Positions 7,882-13,512 of a stretch of 30,534 nucleotides of DNA are shown here, piece after piece (position 1 is the stretch's first letter; each line of letters starts with the position of its first letter). This DNA is from a virus. Where the stretch lies: the IMG/VR virus record IMGVR_UViG_3300008218_000007, positions 1 to 30,534 of that record. One strand, written 5' to 3'. Below the pieces are notes generated by a model. That model did not search any database. It was not told the DNA's origin and saw nothing but the letters and a program-made list of their open reading frames with translations. Position numbers and translations under genes: made by a program.

Positions 7882-8520
7882 TTATGGGGCAAATAAATCC
7901 TGTTGTTCTACATCTAATTTTGTCCTAATTCCAAGCATAGAATTAAATATATGCAAACCAAGTTCAGGTTCTACACAATTATTAATTAATGTTCTTTTAT
8001 CTCCATTGTAATTATAAAAATTTTCAACATATATTCCCATCTCATCCATCTTTTTTGATAAAGTCATACCCTTATCATTTCTTACCTTTTTCTGTATGTC
8101 CATGTTGGTAATATTAAAATTTGACCATAGATAATGCCTTCCTGAAATCTGTGGTATTATTAGTGGATCATAATATGTCATTACATTTTCAATACAATAA
8201 TAACCATCAAAGAAAGTTTTTAATAATATTATTTCTTGGAATAATCCCATGTCGGGGTATTTTATTTTATTTCCCTTGATATTTAATAAATGATTCATTC
8301 TGCTATGGGTTGGACAGGGTGGTGATGACCATATAAAATCATATTCCTGAAAATGCTCTAATAAATATTCATGTGCATCACCAATTACCATCTTATCATC
8401 AGGAAAGAAGTCTTTATAGATTGCTGCAATATCAGGATTCAGTTCAACTGCTGTTACTTCTACCCCCCCCCATAACTTCCTGTTACCACCTATTCCTGCA
8501 TATAGATTTAATACTTTCAT
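7882..8520 (-). CDS. C5 cytosine DNA methyltransferase, short phage form
   Basis: With the chosen start the protein has 212 residues. Motif I is at 3-12 (VLNLYAGIGG), motif IV at 65-72 (SSPPCPTH, catalytic Cys69) and motif VI at 111-113 (ENV). GRHYLW at 127-132 sits where motif VIII is expected, and NSMLGIRTK near the C terminus fits motif X. It would methylate cytosine C5 from S-adenosylmethionine. There is little room for a target-recognition domain, so it is shorter than most stand-alone enzymes. I chose ATG 8520: it has TAGAGGAGAT just before it and overlaps the RusA stop as ATGA. A frame extension to 8583 has no such support. A run of nine G (8463-8471) codes for W17-G18-G19-V20 in frame, right after motif I. 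Confidence 0.85.
   Translation of the reverse strand: MKVLNLYAGIGGNRKLWGGVEVTAVELNPDIAAIYKDFFPDDKMVIGDAHEYLLEHFQEYDFIWSSPPCPTHSRMNHLLNIKGNKIKYPDMGLFQEIILLKTFFDGYYCIENVMTYYDPLIIPQISGRHYLWSNFNITNMDIQKKVRNDKGMTLSKKMDEMGIYVENFYNYNGDKRTLINNCVEPELGLHIFNSMLGIRTKLDVEQQDLFAP
8463..8471 (-). repeat. G9 homopolymer tract inside the methyltransferase gene
   Basis: Nine consecutive G on the coding strand lie about 50 bases into the gene. They are read in frame here. Any one-base change in length would truncate the enzyme after motif I. Confidence 0.85.
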
Positions 8521-8924
8521 ATCTCCTCTATTATTACCCTTGTTCTTGGAATCCCATATTTCTTTTCTGCCTGTAAAATACATATCTGACTGTCATCACA
8601 AATAAATCCGTGTTTTCCACTTATCAGGTCAAATAAATATTTGCAGAGATTGTCAATGTCAGGTTTAAAGCTGTGTAATTGTGGAGTTTTGTCTTTTAAC
8701 AAATGTTTGTATTTGCCTGTTCTAAAGTGATTTTTTGGTCTTTGCATATAGAACACCAATTTAATGCTAATATCCCCTGCAAGTGGCAATTTGGGGCAAA
8801 ACAGGGCAATCTGCAACCATGTTTGTTTCTTATCTTTGGAAGATGGGTCATACATTCTGCCATTTCTTGCTACCCGATGCCTCTGTTGGGGTTTAGGGTT
8901 GCCTGGTATGGTGAACTCAATCAT
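8517..8924 (-). CDS. rusA: RusA-type Holliday junction resolvase
   Basis: This protein has 135 residues, close to the usual RusA length. The N terminus 'IPGNPKPQQRHRVARNGRMY' and the core 'KPDIDNLCKYLFDL' with 'ICDDSQICILQAEKKYG' are characteristic. The expected catalytic acids are D89, D91 and D110/D111, with K95 nearby. It would cut four-way DNA junctions and resolve replication or recombination intermediates before packaging, as a dimer. It lies between the PP-loop enzyme and the methyltransferase, overlapping the first by eight bases and the second by four. Confidence 0.93.
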   Translation of the reverse strand: MIEFTIPGNPKPQQRHRVARNGRMYDPSSKDKKQTWLQIALFCPKLPLAGDISIKLVFYMQRPKNHFRTGKYKHLLKDKTPQLHSFKPDIDNLCKYLFDLISGKHGFICDDSQICILQAEKKYGIPRTRVIIEEI

Positions 8925-9504
8925 TTAATTCTGCCATTGCCAACCCACAACTTAAATCACAACTAATTGGTTCTTCTATTTTAAAATTACCAACATCCTC
9001 AGGTAGTTCATCAAGCCATATTCTTTCATTTGTTTCCATATCCCTAAAAATAGAATGATTTATCTTTCTTTCTATTTTAGCCATCTTATTAAAATGTTCT
9101 GGAAAATCTTTTCTTATTTTATTCCAATACCCCTTACCACCCTTTACACAACCAATACAATTATTATGATTATATCCCAAATCATACATTTTTGGGAGTT
9201 TGATACCCGACTGCCATAACATACCCAAACAATTTTCTTTTGTAATTTCTTTACTAATAAGAATCCAATCAACAAACAGTTCAGGATTAAAACTTTCAAA
9301 TTTTTCTGCCCTGTGCCTTTCCTCTAAAGTATATCCAAATATATGAATATCATCAGGTCTTTGATATTCTATTCGGAGTTTCTTTTTAAGTTCAGTAGTA
9401 CATTTTGCACCATATACACCATTTAAATATCCCGATTCAAATACTTCAAAATGATCTTTATATTTATCATTTTTTAAGATAGTAATCTCCCCCCCCCTAT
9501 CCAT
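8917..9504 (-). CDS. PAPS-reductase-like PP-loop protein, C-terminal part (shifted frame)
   Basis: This is the downstream part of a gene broken at a G9 tract. It contains 'GAKCTTELKKKLR' (a KCT-LK motif typical of phage PAPS-reductase-like proteins), 'NNCIGCVKGGKGYWNK' with a CxxC pair, and a final CDLSC. Joining the upstream frame to this one by a -1 shift at the G run gives a continuous protein of about 245 residues. The ATG at 9504 lies before the run but in this frame, so independent translation of a C-terminal fragment cannot be excluded; it would lack the PP-loop. The enzyme probably activates or transfers sulfur or adenylates a substrate. The true substrate of phage members is unknown. 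Confidence 0.8.
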   Translation of the reverse strand: MDRGGEITILKNDKYKDHFEVFESGYLNGVYGAKCTTELKKKLRIEYQRPDDIHIFGYTLEERHRAEKFESFNPELFVDWILISKEITKENCLGMLWQSGIKLPKMYDLGYNHNNCIGCVKGGKGYWNKIRKDFPEHFNKMAKIERKINHSIFRDMETNERIWLDELPEDVGNFKIEEPISCDLSCGLAMAELND

Positions 9505-9656
9505 TTTTCTATATCTTTTAAAAATTGTATATTACTTGGATGTTCTCCACCAGTATCACAATATACCACCTCACAGTTATCATATTTCTTAACTGCATAT
9601 TTAGCAGCAATAGCCGATGCTGCTCCACAACTAAACCATACTACTGCTCTACTCAA
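9474..9656 (-). CDS. PAPS-reductase-like PP-loop protein, N-terminal part (ends after G9 tract)
   Basis: This is a 60-residue frame with the PP-loop nucleotide-binding motif SxGxxS (S9, G11, S14 in FSCGAASA) and 'VVYCDTGGEHPSN', typical of PAPS reductase/DndC-type ATP-pyrophosphatases. It runs in frame to the G9 tract at 9489-9497 and then stops at 9474. The rest of the protein continues in the -1 frame (9504 to 8917). The start is a TTG overlapping the stop of the small lipoprotein gene; no ATG or strong ribosome site is present, so coupling is likely. It could be inactivated, phase-variable or frameshifted by design, or the tract length could be a sequencing error. Confidence 0.75.
   Translation of the reverse strand: MSRAVVWFSCGAASAIAAKYAVKKYDNCEVVYCDTGGEHPSNIQFLKDIEKWIGGGRLLS
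9489..9497 (-). repeat. G9 homopolymer tract at the frame break
   Basis: Nine G on the coding strand lie between ATA and AGATTACT. With nine G the frame ends in GGGRLLS-stop. With ten (or seven) G, or a -1 ribosomal slip, it continues as GGGEITIL into the C-terminal domain. Confidence 0.85.
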
Positions 9657-9801
9657 CGATTTTTACATAGCAAGGATTCCACTCTGTTTCCCCACAGTTT
9701 GAACTTCCTGCTTCAAGTGGTGCTGTGCAGCCTACAAAAACAGTTGCGAAAAGCATCGCAGCCATAAAACCAAGTAAAAAGTAAAATCTGCTATCTTTCA
9801 T
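9649..9801 (-). CDS. Small lipoprotein
   Basis: This is a 50-residue frame. A hydrophobic signal (YFLLGFMAAMLFATVFVGC) ends in a lipobox-like FVGC with Cys25. The mature part of about 25 residues has two more Cys (SNCGETEWNPCYVKIVE). An AAAGGAG ribosome site precedes the ATG, and the gene overlaps the upstream gene by four bases (ATGA). Small early phage lipoproteins can block superinfection or act at the envelope. That role is inferred from type and position; a Gram-negative or other lipoprotein-processing host is implied. Confidence 0.75.
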   Translation of the reverse strand: MKDSRFYFLLGFMAAMLFATVFVGCTAPLEAGSSNCGETEWNPCYVKIVE

Positions 9802-10052
9802 TCTGTTATCTCTCCTTTTAATAGTTTATTCATTCTTGCTTCATATTCCAAAAACTTCTTCTCATCTCCTTCAATTTTTAAAGTGCTAATAACATTTAAA
9901 TTTTCATCTACATATTCAATAGTTAAAGGTTTTCCCCTCATTTCCGTAAATCTTATGGCATCAGTTATATTTTTCTCATATTCTGCTGCTTTTTCAATAT
10001 CCCATTTCATTGTAACACTCATATCATAAATTTTTAATAGAGTAGCTTTCAT
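9798..10052 (-). CDS. Hypothetical protein, 84 aa
   Basis: This is a soluble, charged protein of mixed alpha/beta character (KWDIEKAAEYEKNIT; LTIEYVDENLNVISTLKI) with no Cys and no membrane segment. GGGAG lies five bases before the ATG. It overlaps the lipoprotein gene downstream by four bases. No family is recognised. Confidence 0.75.
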   Translation of the reverse strand: MKATLLKIYDMSVTMKWDIEKAAEYEKNITDAIRFTEMRGKPLTIEYVDENLNVISTLKIEGDEKKFLEYEARMNKLLKGEITE

Positions 10053-10333
10053 TTATTCTCCCTCATTTTTAATACACAACCTATAAAGCTGTGTAAGTCT
10101 ATTAACTGTCTTATTGAAATGTCTTCTGCTATAACAGTTTCATATTCTTTTCCATCATTATCATATATATCATATAGCACTATGTTGACATGAGGTTCCC
10201 ATTTATCATTATCTATCATACAAACATCAAATTCAAGCCATTTATCATGTGATCCTGTCCAATCTTTATCTTTGATATGTGAACTAACCTCCATGTGGAA
10301 TTTCATATAATTAAGTCCTTTTCTTCTTATCAT
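10049..10333 (-). CDS. Hypothetical protein of the early region
   Basis: The frame is open from ATG 10345, which touches the preceding stop, but better ribosome sites precede ATG 10333 (GGGAG, five-base gap) and ATG 10306 (AAGGA, seven-base gap). I use 10333. The protein is acidic, with Asp/Trp-rich segments (DKDWTGSHDKWLEFDV; NDKWEPHVNIVLYDIYDNDG) that look like a small beta domain, then a short helix. No family or catalytic motif is recognised. Confidence 0.7.
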   Translation of the reverse strand: MIRRKGLNYMKFHMEVSSHIKDKDWTGSHDKWLEFDVCMIDNDKWEPHVNIVLYDIYDNDGKEYETVIAEDISIRQLIDLHSFIGCVLKMRENK

Positions 10334-10345
10334 TCTATCTCCCAT

Positions 10346-10729
10346 TCAGTTTAAATAATTTGTTTTAAATTCTAACATTTCCTTTTTTACAAATATTATA
10401 TATGATTCAACATATTCGTCAATATCATCGTCTACGAGGGCTTGGTCTGGGTTGATTTCAAAATAATACCATTCGTCAAATAACCAATCACGACAAAAAC
10501 CTTCTTTATGCTCTGCTGTTAAATCTATTGGCACACCCAATAAATCAAGTGCTATTTCGTGCAAATCTAATGGGAATATTTCCGTTAATTCACAATTACC
10601 GCCGTTACCGATTTCTCCTAATACAGCCTCTATTTTTCTTATTGTCATATCATGTTTTCGTTGTATTATAAGCAATTTTTTTGCAAGAACATCATTTTCA
10701 TATTTCATTCTTCCCCCCCTATCTTCCAT
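10346..10729 (-). CDS. Hypothetical protein, about 127 aa
   Basis: Three closely spaced ATGs are possible (10735, 10729, 10708). The second has GGAG eight bases upstream and is preferred; the third follows a G7 tract and AAGA. The protein has an N-terminal helix (VLAKKLLIIQRKHDMTIRKI), a middle with DLHEIALDLLGVP, and an acidic C-terminal half (NPDQALVDDDIDEYVESYI). No family is recognised. The start overlaps the end of the small zinc-finger gene. Confidence 0.7.
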   Translation of the reverse strand: MEDRGGRMKYENDVLAKKLLIIQRKHDMTIRKIEAVLGEIGNGGNCELTEIFPLDLHEIALDLLGVPIDLTAEHKEGFCRDWLFDEWYYFEINPDQALVDDDIDEYVESYIIFVKKEMLEFKTNYLN

Positions 10730-10874
10730 ATTCATCTCTCCTTTTTTTTAATCTATTATAATTATCCCTGTGATATTGTTTCCTACATGGATGGCACATG
10801 GAATGCCTTTGCATTCCAAACTTTATAAACTCAGTATCAGATTTTTCTTCCTTACACTTAGTGCAGGTTTTCAC
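10719..10874 (-). CDS. Small zinc-ribbon protein
   Basis: This is a 51-residue frame with a GTG start. Two CxxC pairs (CTKCKEEK and CHPCRKQYH) are about 24 residues apart, followed by a basic tail (NRLKKRRDEYGR). The pattern CxxC-K-F-CxxC-RxxY resembles small zinc-binding modules found in phages, sometimes near endonuclease VII-like proteins. It would bind nucleic acid if functional. The only start in reach is GTG because a TGA lies just upstream in frame, and the ribosome site is weak. It fills a gap otherwise without a gene. Confidence 0.6.
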   Translation of the reverse strand: MKTCTKCKEEKSDTEFIKFGMQRHSMCHPCRKQYHRDNYNRLKKRRDEYGR

Positions 10875-11007
10875 TCAACTCATCCAATATATCATCCTCT
10901 AAATCTTCGTATTTATTCCACGAACCCAATACAGCAATCACCTGCCCATTTAATTTGATATGCCCATTAGTGCCTATTTCTACTTCAAACTTTTTAAATT
11001 TAATCAT
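10858..11007 (-). CDS. Small hypothetical protein, 49 aa
   Basis: The frame starts MIKFKKFEVEIGTNGH with an N-terminal beta-like part and an acidic C-terminal helix (DLEDDILDELSENLH). The ATG follows the previous stop directly (TAAATG), and the end overlaps the zinc-ribbon gene by 17 bases. It has no separate ribosome site and is probably translated by coupling. No family is recognised. Confidence 0.6.
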   Translation of the reverse strand: MIKFKKFEVEIGTNGHIKLNGQVIAVLGSWNKYEDLEDDILDELSENLH

Positions 11008-11214
11008 TTAAGAACTCATACTTAATACATTTTTACATAGTTCCAATGCTTGATGCTTGTCAAATCCCTGTTTGATAAGTTCATCATATTTCACCTTAGT
11101 CATTTTAGCAAGTCCTCTCATGTGTTCTACACTTTCCTTACTATCCCAAAGTGATTCTGTTTTTAACCCCTCGCTATCTAATAGTCTATCAAACGATTTT
11201 TTATTATCTTTCAT
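11008..11214 (-). CDS. Small hypothetical protein, 68 aa
   Basis: This is a helical, charged protein. The second half 'MTKVKYDELIKQGFDKHQAL' followed by ELCKNVL looks like a UBA-like or three-helix fragment; small early phage proteins with a similar ending occur elsewhere. A good GGGAG ribosome site lies upstream, inside the preceding gene. The function is unknown. Confidence 0.72.
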   Translation of the reverse strand: MKDNKKSFDRLLDSEGLKTESLWDSKESVEHMRGLAKMTKVKYDELIKQGFDKHQALELCKNVLSMSS

Positions 11215-11359
11215 TATTTTCTCCCTTTTTTAATATATCCCATCCACATTCCCTTAATTTTGATATGCCACCCCTTGTAAGTGATCGTATTATATTTTTC
11301 TTCCAATTAAGATTTACTAATATAAGTTCACCCTTTGTTGTTGCAATATAAACCTTCAT
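11204..11359 (-). CDS. Small hypothetical protein, 51 aa
   Basis: The frame starts MKVYIATTKGELILV, contains NWKKNIIRSLTRGG, and ends GWDILKKGENNER. AAAGGA lies six bases before the ATG. It overlaps the following gene by 11 bases and fills the gap between two longer frames. It is basic and probably beta-alpha. No family is recognised. Confidence 0.65.
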   Translation of the reverse strand: MKVYIATTKGELILVNLNWKKNIIRSLTRGGISKLRECGWDILKKGENNER

Positions 11360-11369
11360 TTTATTTCCT

Positions 11370-11612
11370 TTAAACTATCCATTTATGAGACTTGTGATCA
11401 TATTTTGCACACAACAATTCATCCAAACTATGCTTTCCCGAATTAAACCATCTTGTCAAAGTTCCCCTGCATCCTTTACACGCCATTCCCCAATGTTTAC
11501 TTCTTCCATTTTTAATTACAAATCCGTTAGGCAAACCACAATATCGGCAATAGCCTTTTATTTTTTTCTGTTTAGATGGTATTTCTATTTTGTTAATTTT
11601 CTTCATTATCAT
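11370..11612 (-). CDS. Small zinc-finger-like protein
   Basis: This protein has 80 residues and is basic. Two CxxC pairs (YCRYCGLP and ACKGCRGT) bracket a basic loop (KNGRSKHWGM), which suggests one zinc ribbon that may bind nucleic acid. The start overlaps the stop of a 26-residue membrane peptide gene (TAATG); a second ATG two codons later is possible. The function is otherwise unknown. Confidence 0.7.
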   Translation of the reverse strand: MIMKKINKIEIPSKQKKIKGYCRYCGLPNGFVIKNGRSKHWGMACKGCRGTLTRWFNSGKHSLDELLCAKYDHKSHKWIV

Positions 11613-11692
11613 TAATTTTCATTCTGTAATAGTGCCATTATAATCATACCAGCAAAACATCCAACCCAGCAGCCGATCAAGAACCAGAGCAT
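11612..11692 (-). CDS. Tiny membrane protein (DUF3789-like)
   Basis: This is a 26-residue frame starting MLWFLIGCWVGCFAGM and ending MALLQNEN, almost entirely one membrane span with glycine spacing. It resembles the very short DUF3789-type phage peptides by pattern. It overlaps the preceding gene by 16 bases and the next start by one base (TAATG), so it fills the gap exactly. The function is unknown. Confidence 0.55.
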   Translation of the reverse strand: MLWFLIGCWVGCFAGMIIMALLQNEN

Positions 11693-11901
11693 AAGCAGTT
11701 CTTACAAACTCTATCAGCCTGGAGTTTAATTAAATCATTCATGTTGTAAGTATCACCACATCTATCACAGCTATATGGATTCTTCATAATATGTTTATGC
11801 AAACCCTTGTGCAGATGCTTTTTATAATCTGACCAGTTAAAGGGATTTGGTAATCTGAACAATTTTTCTCTTGACCTGATTAACTCTTTTTCGATCTCCA
11901 T
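11677..11901 (-). CDS. Small zinc-finger-like protein, 74 aa
   Basis: The N-terminal half is basic and helical with several His (KKHLHKGLHKHIMK). The C-terminal half has two CxxC pairs (CDRCGD and CKNCLCSG) about 20 residues apart, a likely zinc ribbon. GGAG lies seven bases before the ATG, supporting this start even though it overlaps the preceding frame by 65 bases. It is probably nucleic-acid-binding. No family is recognised. Confidence 0.7.
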   Translation of the reverse strand: MEIEKELIRSREKLFRLPNPFNWSDYKKHLHKGLHKHIMKNPYSCDRCGDTYNMNDLIKLQADRVCKNCLCSGS

Positions 11902-12205
11902 CTCTTTTCTCCAATCTCTTTATTGCTTTTAAATACTTTATTGTATGAGTAAAATACATATTTGCAAGTCTTGATATATATGCCTTTTGACCCCTTTTCT
12001 GCCATGACTTAATTGGAATCCCATTTGCCCTTTTCTCTGCAACCTTACGAGCCATTAATGTTCTCATTCTGTCTGACTTACAATGGGTGCATCCAGTTAT
12101 CCAGTTATAATATCTTCCACATTCACATACAAATCTTTCTGCTCCTCTACCGAACTGCAACTGGTCTTTCCGATAATAAAGTTCCCTGACAACACCTTGA
12201 TTCAC
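11837..12205 (-). CDS. Basic protein with zinc ribbon
   Basis: A Cys-rich N-terminal part (CECGRYYNWITGCTHCKS) is followed by a long, very basic helical tail (KAIKRLEKRDGDRKRVNQVK). The open frame extends to a GTG at 12253, but that would overlap the replication gene by 107 bases. I use GTG 12205, which keeps the zinc ribbon and overlaps by 59 bases; the true start is unresolved. The composition suggests binding to DNA or RNA. It could be a recombination or late-regulation protein, but nothing fixes that. Confidence 0.6.
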   Translation of the reverse strand: MNQGVVRELYYRKDQLQFGRGAERFVCECGRYYNWITGCTHCKSDRMRTLMARKVAEKRANGIPIKSWQKRGQKAYISRLANMYFTHTIKYLKAIKRLEKRDGDRKRVNQVKRKIVQITKSL

Positions 12206-12956
12206 CTGATAATTCTTCTTTCCTGTATTCTGCCGATGTGCCACATTTATCACAATATGCCATTGGGAATCCTACTGTGCTTAATTTGAATTTATCAACC
12301 CCATTATTCTTATTTATTATCTCATCAAACCAACCCTGGTTATTGAGATAGGTAGCAGGATGCTTTCTATATTGCTTGTCAGGAGTTGATTTAACATAGT
12401 GTGGCAAGTGTTCCATAACCATACCTCTGTCTAAATCAGTTAATGATTCCCATTTTTTAAGCACCTTGTTTTTATCACCAACTTTATAATTATATAAATT
12501 CCAAAAATTATCAAATTCTATATTTAGCTTCTTTTCATTCTTATCATTCTTTACCTTCTTTACATTCTTAGTTGTTGCCCCTCGTACGCCCTTCGTCTGC
12601 CCCTCGTCTGCCCTTTGACCTTCCTTTGGTAATCCCTCTGTCTGCCCATCTATTTGATATAAACTATATTTCTCGACTATAACTTTGGTGAATTGGGTTG
12701 TGCTTTTGACTGCCACCTCCCCTGTCTTTTTTAGATGTTTTATTGAAGTTCTAATTTGTTTTATTGAAAGTCCTGTCATTGCAGCCATCTTTGGATATGA
12801 TGTAATAAACTCACCTCTTTTGATTGTATTACCCTGCCATTTCTTTTGTTTATGGTTGGCTTGGGTTATGATGAAAACAAACAGCCTTGTAGTATTATGG
12901 TCATCCCACCATTCCCAGGTGGTAATCTTCCTGTGTAGTTTAATCCATCCACTCAT
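12147..12956 (-). CDS. Replisome organiser / replication initiation-like protein
   Basis: This protein has 269 residues. The N-terminal winged-helix region (about 1-105) has the pattern of phage replisome organisers: WIKLHRKITTWEWW, then an RGEFITSYPKMAAMTGLSIK helix-turn-helix, then a wing (KTGEVAVKSTTQF). A Lys/Gly-rich linker (about 103-145) leads to a C-terminal region with 'FDNFWNLYNYKVGDK' and 'HPATYLNNQGWFDE', as in phage O/DnaD-like proteins. The end has Cys235, Cys238, Cys255 and Cys256, a possible metal site. It would bind the phage origin and load host helicase. No phage helicase or polymerase is seen. Confidence 0.85.
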   Translation of the reverse strand: MSGWIKLHRKITTWEWWDDHNTTRLFVFIITQANHKQKKWQGNTIKRGEFITSYPKMAAMTGLSIKQIRTSIKHLKKTGEVAVKSTTQFTKVIVEKYSLYQIDGQTEGLPKEGQRADEGQTKGVRGATTKNVKKVKNDKNEKKLNIEFDNFWNLYNYKVGDKNKVLKKWESLTDLDRGMVMEHLPHYVKSTPDKQYRKHPATYLNNQGWFDEIINKNNGVDKFKLSTVGFPMAYCDKCGTSAEYRKEELSGESRCCQGTLLSERPVAVR

Positions 12957-13270
12957 AGCAGACTTATCTGGTCATCTTTGGTATAATGTTTTTCAATACC
13001 TTCAGCAGCCTCATTGTTTTGCTTTGCCCTTGACTTTAATGATTTAATGGTTCGTAGTGCTTCCACCTTATCTCTTGGCATAAAATAGCCTTTAGATTCA
13101 GCACAGATGGGAATGTTCTGCTCTGTCCTTGCCCTGTGGACTATATCCCTGATAATTACACCCGATATGCCAAGCCTTCTTTCAATTTCAGCAGAAAATA
13201 TCGGTTTATCTTTGGTCTTGTTATAAATCATGGCAATTACATGATTTTCCATACTTTGTGATTTACTCAT
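12953..13270 (-). CDS. Winged-helix/HTH DNA-binding protein
   Basis: This protein has 105 residues. A helix-turn-helix lies at about 24-48 (IFSAEIERRLGISGVIIRDI), followed by a wing-like segment (ICAESKGYFMPRDK) and a charged C-terminal helix. It directly precedes and overlaps the replisome-organiser gene (ATGA), so it may be a replication accessory factor or local regulator. AAAGGA lies four bases before the ATG. A 28-base hairpin sits just upstream. Confidence 0.78.
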   Translation of the reverse strand: MSKSQSMENHVIAMIYNKTKDKPIFSAEIERRLGISGVIIRDIVHRARTEQNIPICAESKGYFMPRDKVEALRTIKSLKSRAKQNNEAAEGIEKHYTKDDQISLL

Positions 13271-13293
13271 AAATTCCTTTCAAATAAAGTGGT

Positions 13294-13321
13294 GCTGGGG
13301 ATGTGTCAATCCACCCCCAGC
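13294..13321 (-). promoter_or_regulatory. Hairpin before the winged-helix gene
   Basis: The 7-bp arms GCTGGGG and CCCCAGC flank a 14-base loop. It lies in the 65-base gap before the winged-helix gene and about 10 bases upstream of its ribosome site. There is no U-run, so it is not a standard terminator. An operator, an RNA control element or an mRNA-stabilising element are possible. Confidence 0.4.
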
Positions 13322-13335
13322 TTGAGATAAGAAAA

Positions 13336-13512
13336 TTAGACCTGTCGGTCATGGTTTTCTTTTTCAAATGAGATCTTAGAACCATGTGGCAGCCGAGATA
13401 TTGCCATCAAAAAAGAGTTAGGTAAGCCCAAAACAATATCCTGAACCCTTTTTTCTGCCTCCTCTTTCGTATCGACAAATACATCGACTGCTATGGTTGC
13501 TCTATACCTCAT
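13336..13512 (-). CDS. Small hypothetical protein, 58 aa
   Basis: The frame starts MRYRATIAVDVFVDTKEEAE and has a beta-alpha-beta pattern with a C-terminal 'LPHGSKISFEKENH'. The start overlaps the annealing-protein stop in a TGATG junction, so it is probably coupled. It fills most of an otherwise empty gap. No family is recognised. Confidence 0.68.
   Translation of the reverse strand: MRYRATIAVDVFVDTKEEAEKRVQDIVLGLPNSFLMAISRLPHGSKISFEKENHDRQV

Noticed and set aside
8521-8583. Upstream extension of the methyltransferase to 8583
   Set aside because: It would add 21 residues not seen before motif I in this family and overlap the RusA gene by 67 bases. ATG 8520 has a strong ribosome site and an ATGA overlap.
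12685-13047. 120-codon plus-strand frame rich in hydrophobic residues
   Set aside because: It overlaps the replication and winged-helix genes on the minus strand. The hydrophobic look comes from reversed AT-rich codons, and no other plus-strand gene exists.
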